Positions 61,917 to 64,000 of a stretch of DNA of 64,000 nucleotides are shown here, piece by piece; within the stretch, counting starts at the first letter, position 1, and the number at the start of each line of letters is the position of its first letter. The stretch is from Megasphaera vaginalis (ex Bordigoni et al. 2020) (GTDB lineage: Bacteria > Bacillota > Negativicutes > Veillonellales > Megasphaeraceae), in the NCBI RefSeq assembly GCF_900240295.1, contig NZ_OEQB01000005.1:150086-214085 (forward strand), written 5' to 3'. The translations under genes were made by a program, and so were the position numbers. The notes beneath the pieces were generated by a model that did no database searches, was not told the DNA's origin, and worked only from the letters and a program-made list of their open reading frames with translations.

Positions 61917-63812
61917 ATGCTTAACCATACCGAATCTTCAATTACGCCCTACAAGGTTTGTATTTTAGCCTATGATTTTACGATGACCTTAGCACAGGAC
62001 GTTATCGAAAAATTGCCGGACAATGATGTCAAATATTTGATCTTCAATGCGGGACTGGACGAAAAGCAAGATATTTGCGTTGCCGAGGCAAGACAACAGG
62101 GCTGTGAAGTTTTCGTGGCAGGCCCCGCTTCTGCAGCGAGATTTATGAATTATTACACGTACCCGCTGATTCCTTACGAAGTTCGGCCCATTGACTACAT
62201 CATAGCCATCAACCAAGCTGTAAAATTGGGCGGCACTCATTTAGGGCTCGTCCGTTACCGTTATTCTCCTGCTCCTGACTTACCGCTACTCCGTGAATTG
62301 ACAAATATTTCGCTGACAGAACTTATTTATGATGAAATACCTCAAGTCTATCCGCTGGTCAAAAGAGCCTCCTGTGATATTTTCATCGGCAACTATCTGA
62401 CGCAACATGCTGCAAAGGCGGCAGATAAACAGGCAATTTTACTCTATGCCGGCAAGGAAGCAATCCGTGATGCTTGTATACGGGCCGGAGAACTGGCGCA
62501 CACGTTATATGATACGGAACGTGGAAAAGCAATCGCCGAATCTGTGCTCAATACAGCGCAATTAGGAATTATCGTTGCCAACGCGCAAGGAAATATTGAA
62601 TTCTTTAACCGCACGATGCAACAATATACCGGTATGGGTCTTCACGAAGTCAGCAATCGTGCCTTGACAGAAGTATTTCCCAACTTACCGCTACACCGTT
62701 TTGTGAAAAGCGGCCTATTACAAAATGACAGTTATCATCTCATCAACGATACGATGATGAGATGCATTTTTCAAAAAATCATGGTCGGAATGCATACAGG
62801 CGGCACCCTGTTGACAATTCATCCAAATCCTCATAATTTGAAGAAAGAACGCTCACGCCCCAAATTCGTCGTTAAACCGATTTATAAACTGGAAAAAATT
62901 ACGATGAACTCTCCAATCATGAAACGCGTAGTCACAGAATGTTACCATCTTTCTCCCATTGAACATCCCACCGTCATCATCGGCCCTTCCGGTTCCGGCC
63001 GGGAAGAGATAGCCCACTGCCTTCATAACGCCTCACGACGGGCAAGCAAACCTTGCATCATTTTAGATTGTGCAACCCTTGATGAGGACCATGTTGCGAC
63101 AATGCTTTATGGCTATGGCATAGATAAACGTTCTGTAGACGGATTGCTTTTGAATGCTAACGAAGGAAGTATGATTATTAAAAATATATCGATTGCCGGG
63201 CCAAAATTACAAGCAGCCTTATTGTCAATCATACAGCAACAACAATTTTTTCACCCCGGTATGATCGCTCCGATTACCTTTGACATCGTTTTCTACACAA
63301 TCGTAACCGATGAGGAATACCACCATTTGCGTTCCGATTTGCGCTGCTGCTTTGATATTTTACACATCACATTGCCCCCTCTCTGTACCCGGAAAGAAGA
63401 CATCTGCGAGTTATTTCAAAGCTATGTTATGCAGTTGTCACCAGATAAACGCGCTCACCAATTGACGCCATTGATGAAGGAAATTTTAACACAGTACAGT
63501 TGGCCAGGAAATGTTCGAGAACTTCGCGCCGTAAGCACTCGCTATGTGCTCCTCTTAAAAAAAGCTGCGCGTCACACTGTTCAGCACCGCTATGAATCTT
63601 TATTGAATGCCATCGGGCAAGATACGTTGCGGCATGACATTTACACACAATATCATGCCCTATTGGAACGCCCTATTAAAGATATGGCATCCTTTTATGC
63701 CGGCTTGAAACTATTACATCTATTTTTCAGCCAAACCTACGAAGAATTGGCTCAAGAACTTGGTCTCAGTCGTACTACGCTATGGCGTATCAAAAAAGAG
63801 GTTAGTGGTTAG
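61917..63812 (+). CDS. PrpR-like transcriptional regulator without sigma-54 contact motif
   Basis: 631 residues. Residues 1-190 are a PrpR_N sensor domain (TMTLAQDVIEKLPDNDVKYL, VFVAGPASAARFMNYY). A PAS domain follows (about 210-310, LGIIVANAQGNIEFFNRTM). Then an NtrC-type AAA+ domain with a changed Walker A (IIGPSGSGREEIAHCLHNAS, Arg for Lys), no GAFTGA (the loop reads YGYGIDKRSVDGLLLN), but with QYSWPGNVRELRAVS. The last 45 residues form a Fis-type HTH, LAQELGLSRTTLWRIKKEV. It should bind DNA but not open sigma-54 promoters. I start at ATG 61917 after AAAGGAG. It is divergent from the aconitase/aldolase operon, which has a sigma-70 promoter. Confidence 0.88.
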   Translation: MLNHTESSITPYKVCILAYDFTMTLAQDVIEKLPDNDVKYLIFNAGLDEKQDICVAEARQQGCEVFVAGPASAARFMNYYTYPLIPYEVRPIDYIIAINQAVKLGGTHLGLVRYRYSPAPDLPLLRELTNISLTELIYDEIPQVYPLVKRASCDIFIGNYLTQHAAKAADKQAILLYAGKEAIRDACIRAGELAHTLYDTERGKAIAESVLNTAQLGIIVANAQGNIEFFNRTMQQYTGMGLHEVSNRALTEVFPNLPLHRFVKSGLLQNDSYHLINDTMMRCIFQKIMVGMHTGGTLLTIHPNPHNLKKERSRPKFVVKPIYKLEKITMNSPIMKRVVTECYHLSPIEHPTVIIGPSGSGREEIAHCLHNASRRASKPCIILDCATLDEDHVATMLYGYGIDKRSVDGLLLNANEGSMIIKNISIAGPKLQAALLSIIQQQQFFHPGMIAPITFDIVFYTIVTDEEYHHLRSDLRCCFDILHITLPPLCTRKEDICELFQSYVMQLSPDKRAHQLTPLMKEILTQYSWPGNVRELRAVSTRYVLLLKKAARHTVQHRYESLLNAIGQDTLRHDIYTQYHALLERPIKDMASFYAGLKLLHLFFSQTYEELAQELGLSRTTLWRIKKEVSG

Positions 63813-63833
63813 TGGTTACACCCCATTGGTGAC

Positions 63834-63872
63834 AAAAAAAGAGAGACACACGATTGTGTGTCTCTCTTTTTT
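63834..63872. terminator. Bidirectional terminator between the regulator and the rRNA operon
   Basis: GAGAGACACAC (63841-63851) pairs with GTGTGTCTCTC (63856-63866) around GATT, with seven A before and TTTTTT after. It serves both the regulator gene and the 5S end. Confidence 0.9.
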
Positions 63873-63876
63873 CGTA

Positions 63877-63993
63877 ATCAGCAACTTCCTATCCTCCCAG
63901 GGGGCCTCCCCCCAAGTACGTTCGGCGTTTGTAGGCTTAACTGCTGTGTTCGGTATGGGAACAGGTGGATCCCTACAGCTATCGTCACTGAAT
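63877..63993 (-). rRNA. rrf: 5S ribosomal RNA
   Basis: The minus strand has the typical 5S core: GTTCCCATACCGAACACAGC, AGTTAAGCC, and GGGAGGATAGGAAGTTGCTG. The ends are placed by helix I: TCAGTGAC (63991-63984) pairs with GTTGCTGA (63885-63878). It is about 116 bases. 16S and 23S must lie beyond the window. A terminator follows on the minus strand. Confidence 0.95.
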
Positions 63994-64000
63994 TCCTCTC

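Overview
The window reads as part of the chromosome of an anaerobic Negativicutes bacterium, most like Megasphaera or a close Veillonellaceae relative. The reasons are the ribosomal-protein genes, a pyruvate:ferredoxin oxidoreductase, an [FeFe] hydrogenase, an acyl-CoA dehydrogenase, lactate-type dehydrogenases and a hybrid-cluster protein, with no respiratory complexes. The genus is an inference; no 16S gene is present. Most of the sequence has balanced to GC-rich base use. The stretch from about 35.9 to 50.3 kb is clearly AT-rich and looks acquired.

Layout. 1-1.3 kb: a cut-off FAD-linked 2-hydroxyacid oxidase. 1.6-7.9 kb: cysteine desulfidase with a YheO-type regulator, divergent from a membrane transporter and two M20 amidohydrolases. 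8.3-11.9 kb: rpmG-secE-nusG-rplK-rplA-rplJ-rplL on the minus strand with an L10 leader. 12-20.7 kb: KtrAB potassium uptake, a group-B-like [FeFe] hydrogenase, trxA-trxB, an ArsR-rhodanese regulator, and a DUF1858/unknown/hemerythrin operon. 20.8-23.5 kb: a secreted tannase between two remnants of an IS1182-type transposase. 23.6-28 kb: an AAA ATPase and a COG0523 metal-chaperone/permease operon. 28-34.4 kb: polyphosphate:AMP phosphotransferase, L,D-transpeptidase, an LDH/MDH-family enzyme, and cupin-hcp. 34.5-35.9 kb: an intact IS256-family element with an 8-bp target duplication.

35.9-50.3 kb: the AT-rich island. It encodes a cytoplasmic cupin/PocR histidine kinase with an AraC-type response regulator, an operon of IlvD-type dehydratase, MaoC hydratase, acyl-CoA dehydrogenase and an MFS carrier broken by one TGA, and a second unit of pyruvate:ferredoxin oxidoreductase and FAD-linked hydroxyacid oxidase. 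Both enzyme units are preceded by the same 40-bp element with two CAAAAAT half-sites 21 bp apart. I read this as a two-component regulon for catabolism of a hydroxy or dihydroxy acid.

50.4-57 kb: pyk-mgsA, an EamA exporter, a group III PLP decarboxylase and dxs. 57-63.8 kb: a second catabolic locus with a KdgT-type permease, an RraA-type aldolase, an isopropylmalate-dehydratase-like pair and a frameshifted divergent aconitase-family paralogue. It is controlled by a divergent PrpR-like regulator that lacks the sigma-54 contact loop. The window ends in a 5S rRNA gene on the minus strand.
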